64,000 nt of DNA from Ipomoea triloba (taxonomy: Eukaryota; Streptophyta; Magnoliopsida; Solanales; Convolvulaceae), in assembly GCF_003576645.1 (NCBI RefSeq), contig NC_044924.1, positions 29,541,600 through 29,605,599 on the forward strand, given 5' to 3'. Of the stretch, positions 11,481 to 21,986 are shown piece after piece. The stretch's first letter is position 1; each line of letters opens with the position of its first letter. A program made the translations under genes and the position numbers. The notes beneath the pieces were generated by a model. That model did no database searches. It was not told where the DNA came from and saw only the letters and a list, made by a program, of their open reading frames with translations.

Positions 11481-12547
11481 TTACTCTATCCTAAGGATTC
11501 TGCATTGTTTTTTAGACAGTTTTCCTTTGGAGATTTTCTATGTTTCTTTGATCAATAAAAGGGAAATGGCTCAATTGGTGTCATTAACATGTTATTTTCT
11601 TAGATATCAGCCTAGCTTGTGCACCAAATATTCCCCATTATGCAATAAGGAAATAAAGCAGTTGGTATAATGAAGGCTGGCTAGACCTTTGGATGTCTCC
11701 TTGGCCTCGCTACGGGTATTTGTGTTGCCGCATTTAACCGCAAGGTTAGTTCAGAATTTTAATTTTAATTTTAATTTTTGAACTGTTTTTTCTGCTGAAT
11801 TTAGATTATTGTTTGATTTAGCTGTGCTCAATTGTGAAAACATCATCTTTTCTACTAGAGTTCTAGAAATTTAGTTGATTTAGAGCTGCTATTTTTCTTG
11901 AAAGTGTGTGTCTGTGCTTTTTTTTTTTTTTTAAATAATCCAATTGGCTGATGTGTTTCTGGTTATAATTGTATTGTTAAAAAAAAAAAAAAAAAGAGAA
12001 GTTGTTCTATTGATATGCAAGAATTGCATTTTAAAGGTGGAAGTATTGAAACTTGACTTAAAATTTTACCTGATACACCTATATGGTGCAATGTAAAGTG
12101 GGGGAGAATTTGCAAACACTGAGATGCTGCTCCCCACTTGAACATGTACTTTAAGTTTTGGATTGCTTGTCAAATTGAAATCCAAGTATGCCTCAACATA
12201 TGCAAGTAAGTTGGGAGATCTGAGAATTGTGTCAGAGATAATATCTGCTTTCTGAAATAAAATGAACAAAATCACAGTTTTACATACTATGGTTGTTTAT
12301 TTAGTGTCTGCAAATTAATATGTAACATGTTTTATAGTTATTTAACAGTGCATCCAAAATCATTTGTTCATTTGGTTATGTGCTAGTGCTAATCATCCCC
12401 AATCAATTACTTGCTTCTTCATCCTTAAACTTTTTTCCTTTTACTTTTTGCTATGATTTGTGGTCAGTTGAGTCCTAATTTAAAGGTACTCATGTATTTG
12501 ATTGTAGATGATGGACAAACCCAAAGACAACACCTTCTTCAACTACG

Positions 12548-13212
12548 CTGGCTGCTGGTTGTACTGCAATACATAAACCATCTGAACTAGCTTCAATGTG
12601 AGTCTATATCCTCTTAATTTTATTGTTATCTAGTGTTGTCATACTATTTTGGTTTTTAACTTATAATAACATATTTGTCAATTTCAATACATGTTTGGAG
12701 TTGGGTGAAGTGTGTAAAGAGGTTGGCCTTCCTCCTGGTGCCCTTAACATTCTAACAGGGTTGGGACAAGAAGCAGGTGCTCCTTTGGTGTCTCATCCTC
12801 ATGTTGACAAGGTTTGCTGCTTTTGGATTTTCTCATTTCATTAGTGTATATTTATCATTGTTTCCATTGACTTGACATTTTATTATACCATGATTGTGGG
12901 GCTTAATCCTTTTAATCTTTTTGCAATAATGCATAGATTGCATTTACAGGCAGTAATGCCACAGGGCTTAAAATCATGACTGCTGCAGCCCAGCTTGTCA
13001 AGGTATGTTAACCTCTTTTGGTGTTCTTTGATAGTAACTTTTATTTTTGAGTTTTTAGGTAAGATTGATTCTTTCTTTCTTTTTTTATTTTCATTTACAG
13101 CCAAGATTGATTCTTTCTTTCTTTTTTTATTTTCATTTACAGCCCGTAACACTTGCGCTTGGTGGCAAAAGCCCTATAGTTATATTTGAGGATTTTAGTG
13201 ACCTTGATAAAG
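12548..13212 (+). pseudogene. Captured betaine aldehyde dehydrogenase (ALDH10-like) fragment
   Basis: Four exon-like pieces with flanking intron sequence are collinear with the middle of plant ALDH10. About 12548-12597 encodes LAAGCTAIHKPSELAS; 12691-12811 encodes [19 protein letters not shown] and onward to SHPHVDK; 12937-13002 encodes IAFTGSNATGLKIMTAAAQL; 13143-13212 encodes PVTLALGGKSPIVIFEDFSD. The N-terminal and C-terminal parts, including the catalytic Cys segment, are absent. The motif that reads LELGGKSP in the family is LALGGKSP here, so the conserved catalytic Glu is replaced by Ala. It lies wholly within the CACTA element and keeps introns, so capture was at the DNA level. It is not expected to make an enzyme. 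Confidence 0.85.
13062..13143 (+). repeat. Tandem duplication of an intron 3' end
   Basis: About 41 bp, running AAGATTGATTCTTTC through a T-rich tract to TTTTCATTTACAG, occurs twice back to back just before exon 4 of the captured ALDH fragment. It presents two pyrimidine tracts and two consecutive acceptor sites. Confidence 0.8.
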
Positions 13213-13859
13213 GTTTGGCCTTTTCCTAAACCAAACATTGTAAATCGCTTGATAGAGTTTTTTATGCCCCATTGGCTGAAATCTGTTCTAGTGAACAGAA
13301 ATATGCTTATGCCTGAATTCATGAACAAGTTAATCTGAACTATATCCATTTGCATTCTTTCCTTGGTCCTCCTCAAGTGTTTGCCTGATTTTAGACCTTA
13401 AAACTCAAAACGGGAAATGTAAGAAGATAAGTAAGAGCAAAGCAGCAAGCAATGCAGTTACTGTGTTTACTGGATGCAGATTTGGTTATGAGTGATTACT
13501 CTCTCTCTCTCTCTTCAAAATTCATGTAATGTGATTCTATGCACATTCAGATCCCTTTATATGTTTGCCTTACGTGAAATTTGAATGGGTTTTGGATATA
13601 ATCAATGAGTGGCTTTTATGTGTTAGTCTTTAATGTTTTGTGATGATGTTTTGTTTAATCTTTTTCAAATATTTCTCAATTTATTCTTGATAGTGATAGT
13701 AAATTAGTAATTGCTTGAGAATGATAAGAATACATACATGTCAATATGAAGCTTATGATAACAATGATGAATGAAAATGTCTACAAGTGTGGGTGCTGGA
13801 TTATCTCGAATTTCTAAATCTATTGAACATAGAATTCAATCCCAGCTTAATGTGTTGAA

Positions 13860-13995
13860 GTTTCATGTAGTATGCTTAGATGCTTTAAACACATAATTTA
13901 AATTTATTTATATGCTTAGATGCTTTAAACACAGAATTTAAATTTCGGTAGCACCTGTACTTAGATGCTTAGATGCTTTAAAGAATTTATTTATA
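13860..13995. repeat. Short TGCTTAGATGCTTTAAA repeats
   Basis: TATGCTTAGATGCTTTAAACAC plus AATTTAAATTT is repeated, with a third partial copy at about 13963-13985, in the CACTA interior between the captured exons and the transposase exon. Confidence 0.65.
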
Positions 13996-14513
13996 TGCAG
14001 CTAACACTGGTGAATAAAATCTACAAATATTGTTTGCAATTGTGATTGGCTTATGTAAAATTGTAAATTTAAATTTGGCAATTGCTGATGTTGAATGTAT
14101 GTGTTGAGTATTAATTCTTCTTAGGGGACAATGATATCAAGCAGGTGATTTAGGAATTCGAAAAGGGTATTTTAGAGGAACATTGTTGTAGGTCGGCTCT
14201 CTGATGGGCATTTGTAGGAATGATTATTTTCTATGGTTGAAAACCTTTGCACCCTTTCTATTCCCCCTACTGTTTTCACCTTCCTCCAGATAACTACTTA
14301 TACAGGCCTTAATGCAATGTAAGCCTTGTATACTGGTTCCCTGCTTTAGGGTAAAGTTTTTTACTGTTTTGATCTCTCAGTAATGCCATCCACCATTCAA
14401 ACTTTTAGGCCTGTAGTCATTTAGCATGTGGTTGAATTGGCAGTGGTGGGCATAGTATATTGCTTGTAGTCTGTGGATCTATTATGAAGCTATTTCTTGT
14501 TTTATTTTTTCAG

Positions 14514-14912
14514 GAAACTGTGACCAACTTGAAGCAAACACAACCTCAAGTGGCAGAATCAGCAATGTGGTTGGAGGCCACTGGTGGTGTGAGGAAAGGG
14601 GGGTACGTTGCAGGATTTGGGTCGAATACCGCACACTACTTCCCCGAGGCTATGATACACAGGAAATCCAATATTGGGTCATCAACTTCACATTCATCTT
14701 GCGAAGCTCGAATTAAGCAATTAGAGGAGCAAAATCAAGTGATGCAACAGCAGCAACAAGATATGCATGAGGAAAATCGGAGGATCTGTGATATCGTTCA
14801 GAAAATGGAAGCAACACTTGCCCACCTTAGTGCAAATCTTGGTAGTCTTGATCAAGATCCAAACAAAAATAGCTCCAATGATGATACACTAGCCCCCTCT
14901 AGTCAAGATTAG
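14514..14912 (+). pseudogene. CACTA transposase-associated C-terminal exon
   Basis: The reading frame starts after an acceptor site (TTTTTTCAG ending at 14513) and runs to a stop at 14912, about 132 residues. It contains MWLEATGGVRKGGYVAGFGS, resembling the W-x-E-A-T-G-G-x-K-x-G-x-x-x-G-x-G-S signature of the plant Ptta/En/Spm transposase-associated family. A glutamine-rich coiled-coil stretch (RIKQLEEQNQVMQQQQQDM) and an acidic tail follow. It is probably the last exon of a second CACTA protein. The upstream exons are missing or unrecognisable, so it is a remnant. Confidence 0.6.
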
Positions 14913-15919
14913 ATAGCATATTATTTGAATGATTTGAAAATTTGTTTTGGATGGTGAAACATAGCTACAAACAATAGCTGTAATTTTGATAGTGAAGCAA
15001 CTGCTACAGTTTGGATTTAAATGATTCTAATGTTTGATTCCCTTCAATTGTTAATATTGTGGTGTTGAATTTAAAATTGTAGTGTTCAAATTTGTATTAT
15101 TATAACAGGATTTTTAGGATATTTGACAATCGTAAATGCAGTAAGATTTTTGTTAGTAAATACTACCGACCACCATGGTGGTCGGTAATTCAAATTTTAA
15201 TTTTTCTCAGGAAATCTTACCGACCACCGGTGGACGGACGGTAATTCCGACCAATTGCCGACCACCAGTGGTAGGAAATAGTTTTCCTTATCCGACGATT
15301 TCCATCTATGTTTTCGACGTCCTAAAAGAGAAGTCGGTAAATCCGACCACCTTGACTAGTGGTCGGTAATACCGAGGGCTTTTTTTCCGAACCCATAAAG
15401 TGGTCGGTAAGTTGGTCGGAAACTGTATTTCCGACCGGAAATTGCCCTTTCCGACCACTTTTTGGTGGTCGGAAAAATGAATATTTCCAGCTGTGACTCT
15501 CAAAAGTTTAAGGAAAATTATTTTCTTCATATTACATTCTCTATTAAGTGTAGACAGATGAGAGTAACAAAGGAGTTATAAAATCCTGAGATTAGCGCTG
15601 GCTTTGTGACCGTGTTTATGAACACTAAGCATTAGTTTATAATTTCCGTATCTAACATTGTATGAGCCCAAAATAAAAGAGTGAAGTGATGATGAGTGAC
15701 AAATTCAACTATATTTTAGGGGCACTTGGTGGCTATTTGAGTTTAGTTTTGTTGTTATTCTGTTTAAAATGCCTTGAATTGTGATGAAATTTGATTAAGG
15801 ACTAACTTTGAGGCAAGTTTATATTTTGTAGAAAATTGGGGTTTAAAAAAAAAAGGCTAAAATGGATAAAATGGAGCAAAATAATGAAAGAAAGCAAAAT
15901 CCTATTATTATGAGCTTGA

Positions 15920-17155
15920 TTACGCACGTAACAATACTCGTAGCAACCATTATCAGAAGTCCATTCCTACTATTACGATCTTTATTACGCTCGTAACAAC
16001 AGTCATAGCGAGAAGCATTAGAAAGTCAGTTCTTCTACTACGAATGGAGTTACACATGTAATAGGCTTTGTAACATAGAGCATCAGAAATCCAATTTTGC
16101 CACTACGAGCAGTGTTACACTCGTAATGAGTTGCATAGTATGTGTTGGTACAAATTAATTGGCATATGTTATTGTATTGGCATATAAAATTAAACAATGT
16201 TGAGAAGCAAATACTAAGGGAATTATGAATGCAAAATATGATGTGTGGTACAAAAGAAAAAGAATTGAGAAAATGAAATGGCAAATGCAAATGAATACGT
16301 GGAGTAAAATGAGGAATATGATGTGTGGTACAAAAGAAATTGGACAAAAGGAAAACATCAAGTGTACGTGTGCAGTGTGGCACAAAATGTGGAAGAGATT
16401 TTAAAGAAAGGCTGGCATGAATTAGTCTTCAAAAAAAATGTGTGATCAAGATTAATTCTCTTTCTCACATCCATGCAACATGCCTGATAATGGGATGGAC
16501 TTCCTAAAAACAAGGGTCTACAAGCACTATAAAAGGGAGTCTTGTAATGAGATCAAATCGAAGTTTCAGGGAGTAACAATTCAAGAGTCATTGACTACAC
16601 AAAAGAAACTTCAAATGTTCGGGACTAGAAACGAGTACTAAATTTGGAGAAGCAGCTCTACGCAGTACTAGTACACCTTGTGTCAAAATCCAGGTTGGCA
16701 TACAATTTGTGTAATTGATAGATTAGCTCAAATTGTATTTAAAATTTTCTTACTGAGTTATTGTATAAGGTTGGCGTTAAAATAGGTGGTAGGCCTAGTT
16801 TTGTAAATCGGTTGAACCTTGTACTTGTAAAAACCAGCGGGTTGATCTAGTGGAAAATTTTGGGCGTGGCCCCGCAAAGTAGGAGTGTTCTCCGAACTGC
16901 GTTATTAAATGATTGGTGTACTTATTTGGTGCGTTCATATTTTTACATTATATCTATTAGGAATATTATCAGGAGTAATTGTTTCTTACCTAATTCCCTA
17001 GTTAAATATAGCATATATTCATTGGAATTCTGCATTACATACTTACAGTAGGCATCATCAGAATCTTAGTCATATTGTTACGAGACGAGTTATGCACGTA
17101 ATGAGCCTCATAACGCAGGTATATCCAGGAACTATATAAAAGCGGAAAGTTTGAA
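15920..17155. repeat. 65-bp tandem array split by a solo LTR
   Basis: Near-palindromic units with core TTACGCACGTAAC start at 15920, 15985, 16050 and 16115, giving an exact 65-bp period. The next unit starts at 17090. Subtracting the 905-bp insertion and its 5-bp TSD gives 16180, exactly on the same register. There are five units in all, moderately diverged. Confidence 0.85.
16143..17047 (+). mobile_element. Ty1/copia-type solo LTR, 905 bp
   Basis: It starts TGTTGG and ends TTACA, with CTATAAAAGGG (about 16529) as a promoter box. A downstream stretch with TCCGAACTGCGTTATTAAA is typical of copia LTR 3' parts and is echoed at about 39149. The flanking 5-mers GTATG and GTAGG differ by one base. 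The 65-bp periodicity of the interrupted array independently confirms the insertion size. The internal region has been lost by LTR recombination. Confidence 0.75.
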
Positions 17156-18059
17156 TTTTTAGGGGAGTACTTTCTAGGTTTTTCTTAGACTAGTTTTTAA
17201 TTTATTCTCATATTTTCTTTTTGAATTTTAAACAATTTTAGCTTTCAATACTTGTCAATTTCACTTTACAATAGATAAGTCTTTCTTCCTTTACAATTCT
17301 TGCAAAATTTTCTTGTGTTTTGATTATTTTGTCTTGTGATCTTGTGCTTATGATTGGATTGTGCTTTCCTTATTAAATTCCTTGTTTTATCATTTATGAT
17401 GTGCGAGTAGAGGCCAAAGGAGGGTGATAGGGATCTACACTAGAATTTTTGGTGTTGCATGTGGTCTTGATGTGATGATATTATTATTGATCAACATGAT
17501 TGAGTCTCGATTAGGAAGTGACAACCTAATCTAGGCTCGAGGGTTGATCAATCATATTTGGTCTTTGAGAAAAAGGAAGCATGGGATGTCTAGGAAACCA
17601 AGTGTTCGATAAAATGTCCCTTAGCCATTTATGAGGCATGAGAATGTCGTTAAATACTCTACGGGTGTGAAATGACCTTGAAAAAGATTTCCTCCTAATT
17701 AATATGGCATCCTTTATCAAATCAATTGAATCTCTCTCTTATTCCCCGTTCAATCAAGGTTCCTAATCCTAGTTGAACTTTCTATTCCCTCCATTTTTTC
17801 TTTTATTGTGTTATCCTATTTCTTCCCTTATTACTTTAATTATTGCACTCTCTAAAGTCTAAACTCTTTGCTTGGAGTAGATTTCCCGTAATAGAGCTAG
17901 TACCTCGTGTTCGAGAAACAAACTACTCAACTCCTATTACCGGCCCGGTGAGAACGAAATCCAATGTGATCGAGAATACCCTCTCACACAATCCTACCTT
18001 TCACCACTCACAAAGTACTAAAAAAAAAAAAAAATTTAACCAATCAACAAAATAAATCA

Positions 18060-18550
18060 AATGGCAGCCCAAAAATATTAATTATTACTGCACAACAAAA
18101 ATATTACTGCCCAAGAAGTCAGACATTAACCACTAAATCAATGTGGATAATTAGGAAGAAAATGATTAGGTCTAACTAATGATTGGGACTAATTGAAAAC
18201 AAATTTAATCCAACTGCCATTTCTAACCTTAAACAGCTCTTTGAAAATATCATAGGGTACTGATAAATTATGAAAATTTTGAATAAGAAACTTCTAATTG
18301 ATCATTTGAAGAGATCATTGGCACCAACTTAACGAACTCTCTAATTTTATTCTTAAGAAACGGCTTGCAGTTTACCAACCATATTAAAGAACTAACACAA
18401 ATCCCAAAACATAGAACCCCAATCTACTAGTTGCGCGGAAATATTCATGAGAATTGTGCTATAAATAGTAGTCCATATTTGTCTAAGTTGTCAACAAGAA
18501 CACAAAAGTTATTCTACCATTGTGATACCCTCACTCAAAATATCTTAGAT
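18060..18550 (+). promoter_or_regulatory. GLP2 promoter and 5' UTR, conserved block
   Basis: Closest in sequence to the GLP4 upstream region (31200-31712). TATAAATA lies at 18460-18467, 91 bp upstream of the ATG. The W-box position of copies 1, 3 and 5 reads TTGAAT at 18279-18284. An in-frame upstream TTG/open frame from 18431 precedes the TATA box and is therefore not expected to be transcribed. Confidence 0.7.
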
Positions 18551-19520
18551 ATGGCTATAAGATTCATAGTTTTCACCATTGCTGTGGTGGCTTTAGCATC
18601 TTCATTTGCCCATGCATCCGATCCTAGCCCTTTGCAAGACTTCTGTGTTGCAGTTAACGATTCTATGGCAGCCGGTAAGTTGCTAAATTATATATCATGA
18701 TTGCTGAAAAATATTTCGAGATATTTCTGTTAGGATCAAACACTTACCACTACATCAAAAGATATAACTAGTAATGAATGCGCAACTTTATTTCTTTATA
18801 CTTTCGTAGTAGATAGCGTCAGGTTTTGATAATAGGGTGCTAGACTCGATTCTCAGAGCTGCCACTCAACAATTCTCATCATTGATTTAATTAAAGTTCT
18901 AATCCATGGAATCTAATGTATGTTTAATTACAATTGCTATATTTAACTTTTTTGTAGTGTTCGTGAATGGGAAAATATGCAAAAATCCGAAGCAAGTTGT
19001 AGCTAATGATTTCCTCTTTAGAGGTTTAAACATGCCCGGAAACACATCAAATCCACTTGGATCAAAGGTCACACCTGTAAATGTCAACAACCTACCGGGA
19101 CTTAACACACTCGGCATCTCACTAGCTCGTATCGACTTTGCACCAAACGGCCTCAACCCACCTCACACACATCCTCGAGCAACTGAGGTTTTAGTTCTTT
19201 TAGAAGGCACTCTCTATGTGGGATTCGTCCTGTCAAATCCTCCCCCGGGCATGAAGAACCCACTCTTCACCAAAACATTGGTGGCAGGTGACGTATTTGT
19301 CTTCCCAGAGGGCCTCATTCATTTCCAATTCAATGTTGGGAAGACCAATGCAGTTGCATTTGCTGGACTAAGTAGCCAAAATCCTGGAGTTATCACTATT
19401 GCAAATGCCGTTTTCGGTTCAAATCCACCCATCAATCCTCAAGTTCTCACTAAAGCATTCCAAGTTGGGCAAAATGTGATTAACTATCTCCAAGCTCAAT
19501 TTTGGTATAACAACAGCTAG
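18551..19520 (+). CDS. Germin-like protein, copy 2
   Basis: Exons 18551-18674 and 18958-19520 are separated by a 283-bp GT/AG intron, giving 228 residues. The start [19 protein letters not shown] is a clear signal peptide cleaved near AHA|SDPSP. The cupin fold is complete: His111, His113, Glu118 and His163, with Cys32/Cys49. Copy-specific residues are Lys53 (PKQVV where the others have PMQVV), Val121, Glu159 (FPEG) and Thr171. Genomic context pairs it with copy 4, with shared promoter, intron and 3' flank. Mature product: a secreted apoplastic germin-like protein, probably manganese-binding; the exact enzymatic activity is unknown. If the intron is retained, translation stops after KLLNYIS. 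Confidence 0.93.
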
Positions 19521-20079
19521 GGGATTGGAGGAAGCCAATTAATGATTATCCTTCGTGGGTATATTTTGTTTAAAAAATGCCGTATATGTGGCACATATGA
19601 TATTTGTTTTGATTATTGAAGTTGTTTTATGTAGTACTAGTATATGTTCCGTGTTGAATTTGCATTTTATGTAGTACTAGTATATGTTCCGTGTTGAATG
19701 TTGTTGAATAACATAATGAATTTGTTACTTTTGTTGTGATTATTCATCAATGTTGTGTGTCATTTAACACCAAATAATAAAACTAAACTTAGTAAGTTCA
19801 AGTTGATGTCACTGGAAGTTCTGAGTTAATTACTACTTTTCTAAGTCCTGATATACAATACAGGACTAGCCGCGCCCTTGCTATTTTGAAAATTTGTTGA
19901 TGCCTTATTTCCTAAGGCCTGTTTTGGCCTGGTAACATAATTCGCTTACCAACTAATTTTAACTTGTTTGACCGCTTATTAGTTGTTTGACTGGGTTAAA
20001 CAACTAATATGAATGATTAATTAATTTTTTTTTTTGTAACAGCTTATTACTATTAACTTGTCAAATCCACTATATCTTC
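19521..20079. other. GLP2 3' flank
   Basis: The 3' flank is shared with GLP4, with a small tandem duplication around TTATGTAGTACTAGTATATG (about 19625-19695). Beyond about 19850 the sequence resembles the region downstream of GLP1 (ATTTTGAAAATTTGTTGAT) but is interrupted. No gene. Confidence 0.55.
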
Positions 20080-20541
20080 AATCAGGTCTTCTATTCTTCA
20101 ATCATCTTCATCAAAATTCTCGATCTCGATTCCTCAATTCCTTCAAACCTTCAGCAAACATCCAATCCTTCTAATAAGACCCCCCTGCATATTCTTTTTT
20201 TTGAAACACCCCCCTGCATATTCTATCTCCCCTTTTTTGGGTAAAAACTTCAGCACAAAACTATTTTGAGCAAATAGTCAGCCATCAACGGATTTAATGT
20301 GTCTTTATGGGAGCTGTTTCCCTGAGTTAGGATGTCACTTAAATGCTAGCACCGATGTTGGTTGAGGATGTTTCAATCGAAGTTTTAACACCCTCTGGAA
20401 CTGATCTCGACTATTATGTCATTGTTAAAATTTTACATTTAGTCATATTCTTTTAATTTTGTCACATTGCATACTTCACTTTTATTTGTTTGTCATTATT
20501 ACTCCCTCATTTATATTTTTGTCATATCACCATTTAATAAA

Positions 20542-21977
20542 TAACAAATTGTCATTTTGGTCCACTGACTATAGGGTTCCTATTAATTTGCATCCACGAC
20601 TTTCAAAAGTGGTAATTGCATACCATGACTTTTCAATTTGTATCAATTTCGGTCACTCCGGCCAAATTGGCAGCCAAATGTCGCCGGATTCTCTTAATCC
20701 CTCGTTTTGGCTTAATATAAGGGGCAAAATTGTACTTTCCACTGTGCAAAATAACCCAACCCAACCCCTATCCCCAAACCTGGTTCAGCTTAGTCCCTCT
20801 ATCTTTTGACCCGGATTATCTTCTCTCTTCTCTCTAGTCTGTATATTTCTGCAAAATTATCCGGCGAAATTCTTCAGACGAAGGTGAAACTGAACAAAGA
20901 CTGTCAATTTTAGATATATCCATCTCAGTTGCCACTGATACATCCTTCATGGAAGTTTGACGTGAAAAATTCTTCTTTAACATCATTTTTTCTGGGCTTG
21001 ATCGCCCGCTTAGGTTTCCATTTTCAAAGCGGTTTGCAGTGTTATACTTAGTTGAGTAATCAAAATGATCCTGCAATGGTGATCCTGCAGGTGGTGGAGA
21101 CACTTTGTCCTTCATGGGCAACTCAACAGGGTTGGAATTTATTGTTGTAGCAACCGAGGCAACAAGGTTGCCCTCCTCTACTGACATTGAGGAAGATTTA
21201 GAACGATGGCTCCTCACCTCCATGGACTTGACAGAACTTGCCTGCCCTGTTGAAAGCGATCTGTGCTCTTCATCCATTGCATGGAAATCGTATATGGAAT
21301 TGTCAAAATCTTCAGAGGAAACAATCGTATTGGGTTGGTTTATGTGATACGCAGCGGCGACGCAACCGCATTTTGAATTGCTTCAGCCTGCGTACAAAGG
21401 TCGTTGTGGTCAACCCCGAGCTGAAGAGAGGCTTCTCCGCCGTTTGAGGCGGCGGTGGGGCGGCGAACTGGAAGCTTTGCGGAGAGCGTACAAAGAGAAC
21501 TGGAAGCTTTGCGGAGAGCTTACAAAGCTTTGCGGCGAATTGCGTACAAAACTCGGCGGTTTATCAACGATGGAGCTTCGTTGGATCCCGACAAAGAGAA
21601 ACTCAAAGAGGTAACTGAATCGGCGACGGTCGCCGATGAAGACGACGTTTCCATCGTCGGAAAAACTGGAAGGAGCGGGAGATTCCGATTATGGCGATGG
21701 GTTTCTAGATATGGTGGCCCACTTATTGCTGAACCAGGTTTGGGGATAGGGGGTTGGGTTGGGTTATTTTGCACAGTGGAAAGTACAATTTTGCCCCTTA
21801 TATTAAGCTGTAATGGAGGGATTAAGATAATCCGGCGACATTTGGCCGCCAATTTGGCCGTAGTGACCAAAATTGATACAAATTGAAAAGTCATGATATG
21901 CAATTAATACTTTTGAAAGTCGTGGATGCAAATTAATAGGACCCCTATAGTCAGTGAACCAAAATGACAATTTGCTC
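20542..21977. mobile_element. Mutator-like element (Pack-MULE type), 1436 bp
   Basis: Long terminal inverted repeats of about 250 bp (20542-20789 and 21728-21977) share CAAATTGTCATTTTGGT, CACTGACTATAGGG and CCAAATGTCGCCGGATT. The flanks are a perfect 9-bp TSD, TTTAATAAA, at 20533-20541 and 21978-21986. Duplicate B keeps the empty site with a single TTTAATAAA near 41223. No transposase is encoded. The roughly 940-bp centre has gene-like composition, so it is a Pack-MULE candidate. Confidence 0.88.
20834..21639 (-). pseudogene. Unidentified gene fragment inside the MULE
   Basis: On the minus strand an open frame of 147 codons (21277-20834), open upstream to about 21360, encodes a Ser-rich hydrophilic segment (NLSGRSSPEKMMLKKNFSRQ, SVSPSSEEFRRIIL). 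In another frame just upstream, an ATG near 21639 starts METSSSSATVADSVTSLSFS and runs towards LCTQAEAIQNAV. The two pieces look like one captured 5' coding region with a frame change and an internal repeat at about 21467-21535. I do not recognise the family. No protein function is claimed. Confidence 0.45.
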
Positions 21978-21986
21978 TTTAATAAA

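Larger units (their letters stand above)
10596..15495 (+). mobile_element. CACTA (En/Spm-type) transposon with captured host exons
   Basis: The ends are CACTGCTGGAAA (10596) and, inverted, CACAGCTGGAAA (15495). They are flanked by the 3-bp TSD ACT at 10593-10595 and 15496-15498, exactly as expected for CACTA elements. Both subterminal regions (about 10620-10800 and 15165-15475) are dense in GGTCGG/CCGACC motifs, the usual transposase-binding repeats. The 4.9-kb interior holds four exons of an aldehyde dehydrogenase gene (12548-13212) and one exon of a transposase-associated protein (14514-14912). No full TNPD-like transposase is present, so the element is non-autonomous. Confidence 0.88.
15687..18011. 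mobile_element. Probable large gypsy-type LTR, interrupted by a copia solo LTR
   Basis: The region holds non-coding sequence with LTR-like features: TG-start candidates near 15687, the 65-bp array at 15920-17155, a T-rich UTR-like stretch near 17160-17400, and an end reading CACCACTCACA at about 18011. The 2.3-kb length would suit a large Ty3/gypsy LTR. No internal coding region or convincing TSD was found, so the outer boundaries are inference. Confidence 0.35.

Noticed and set aside
12548..13212. A genuine aldehyde dehydrogenase gene
   Set aside because: Only middle exons are present, the catalytic Glu is Ala, and the fragment lies inside a CACTA element with TIRs and TSD.
15687..18011. 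Firm boundaries for a large gypsy LTR
   Set aside because: No matching 5-bp TSD or second LTR could be found, so it was kept only as a low-confidence feature.
18431..18550. N-terminal extension of GLP2 (and likewise GLP4 at 31593)
   Set aside because: The extension begins at a TTG upstream of the TATA box and interrupts the signal peptide logic; the ATGs at 18551 and 31713 match the other copies.
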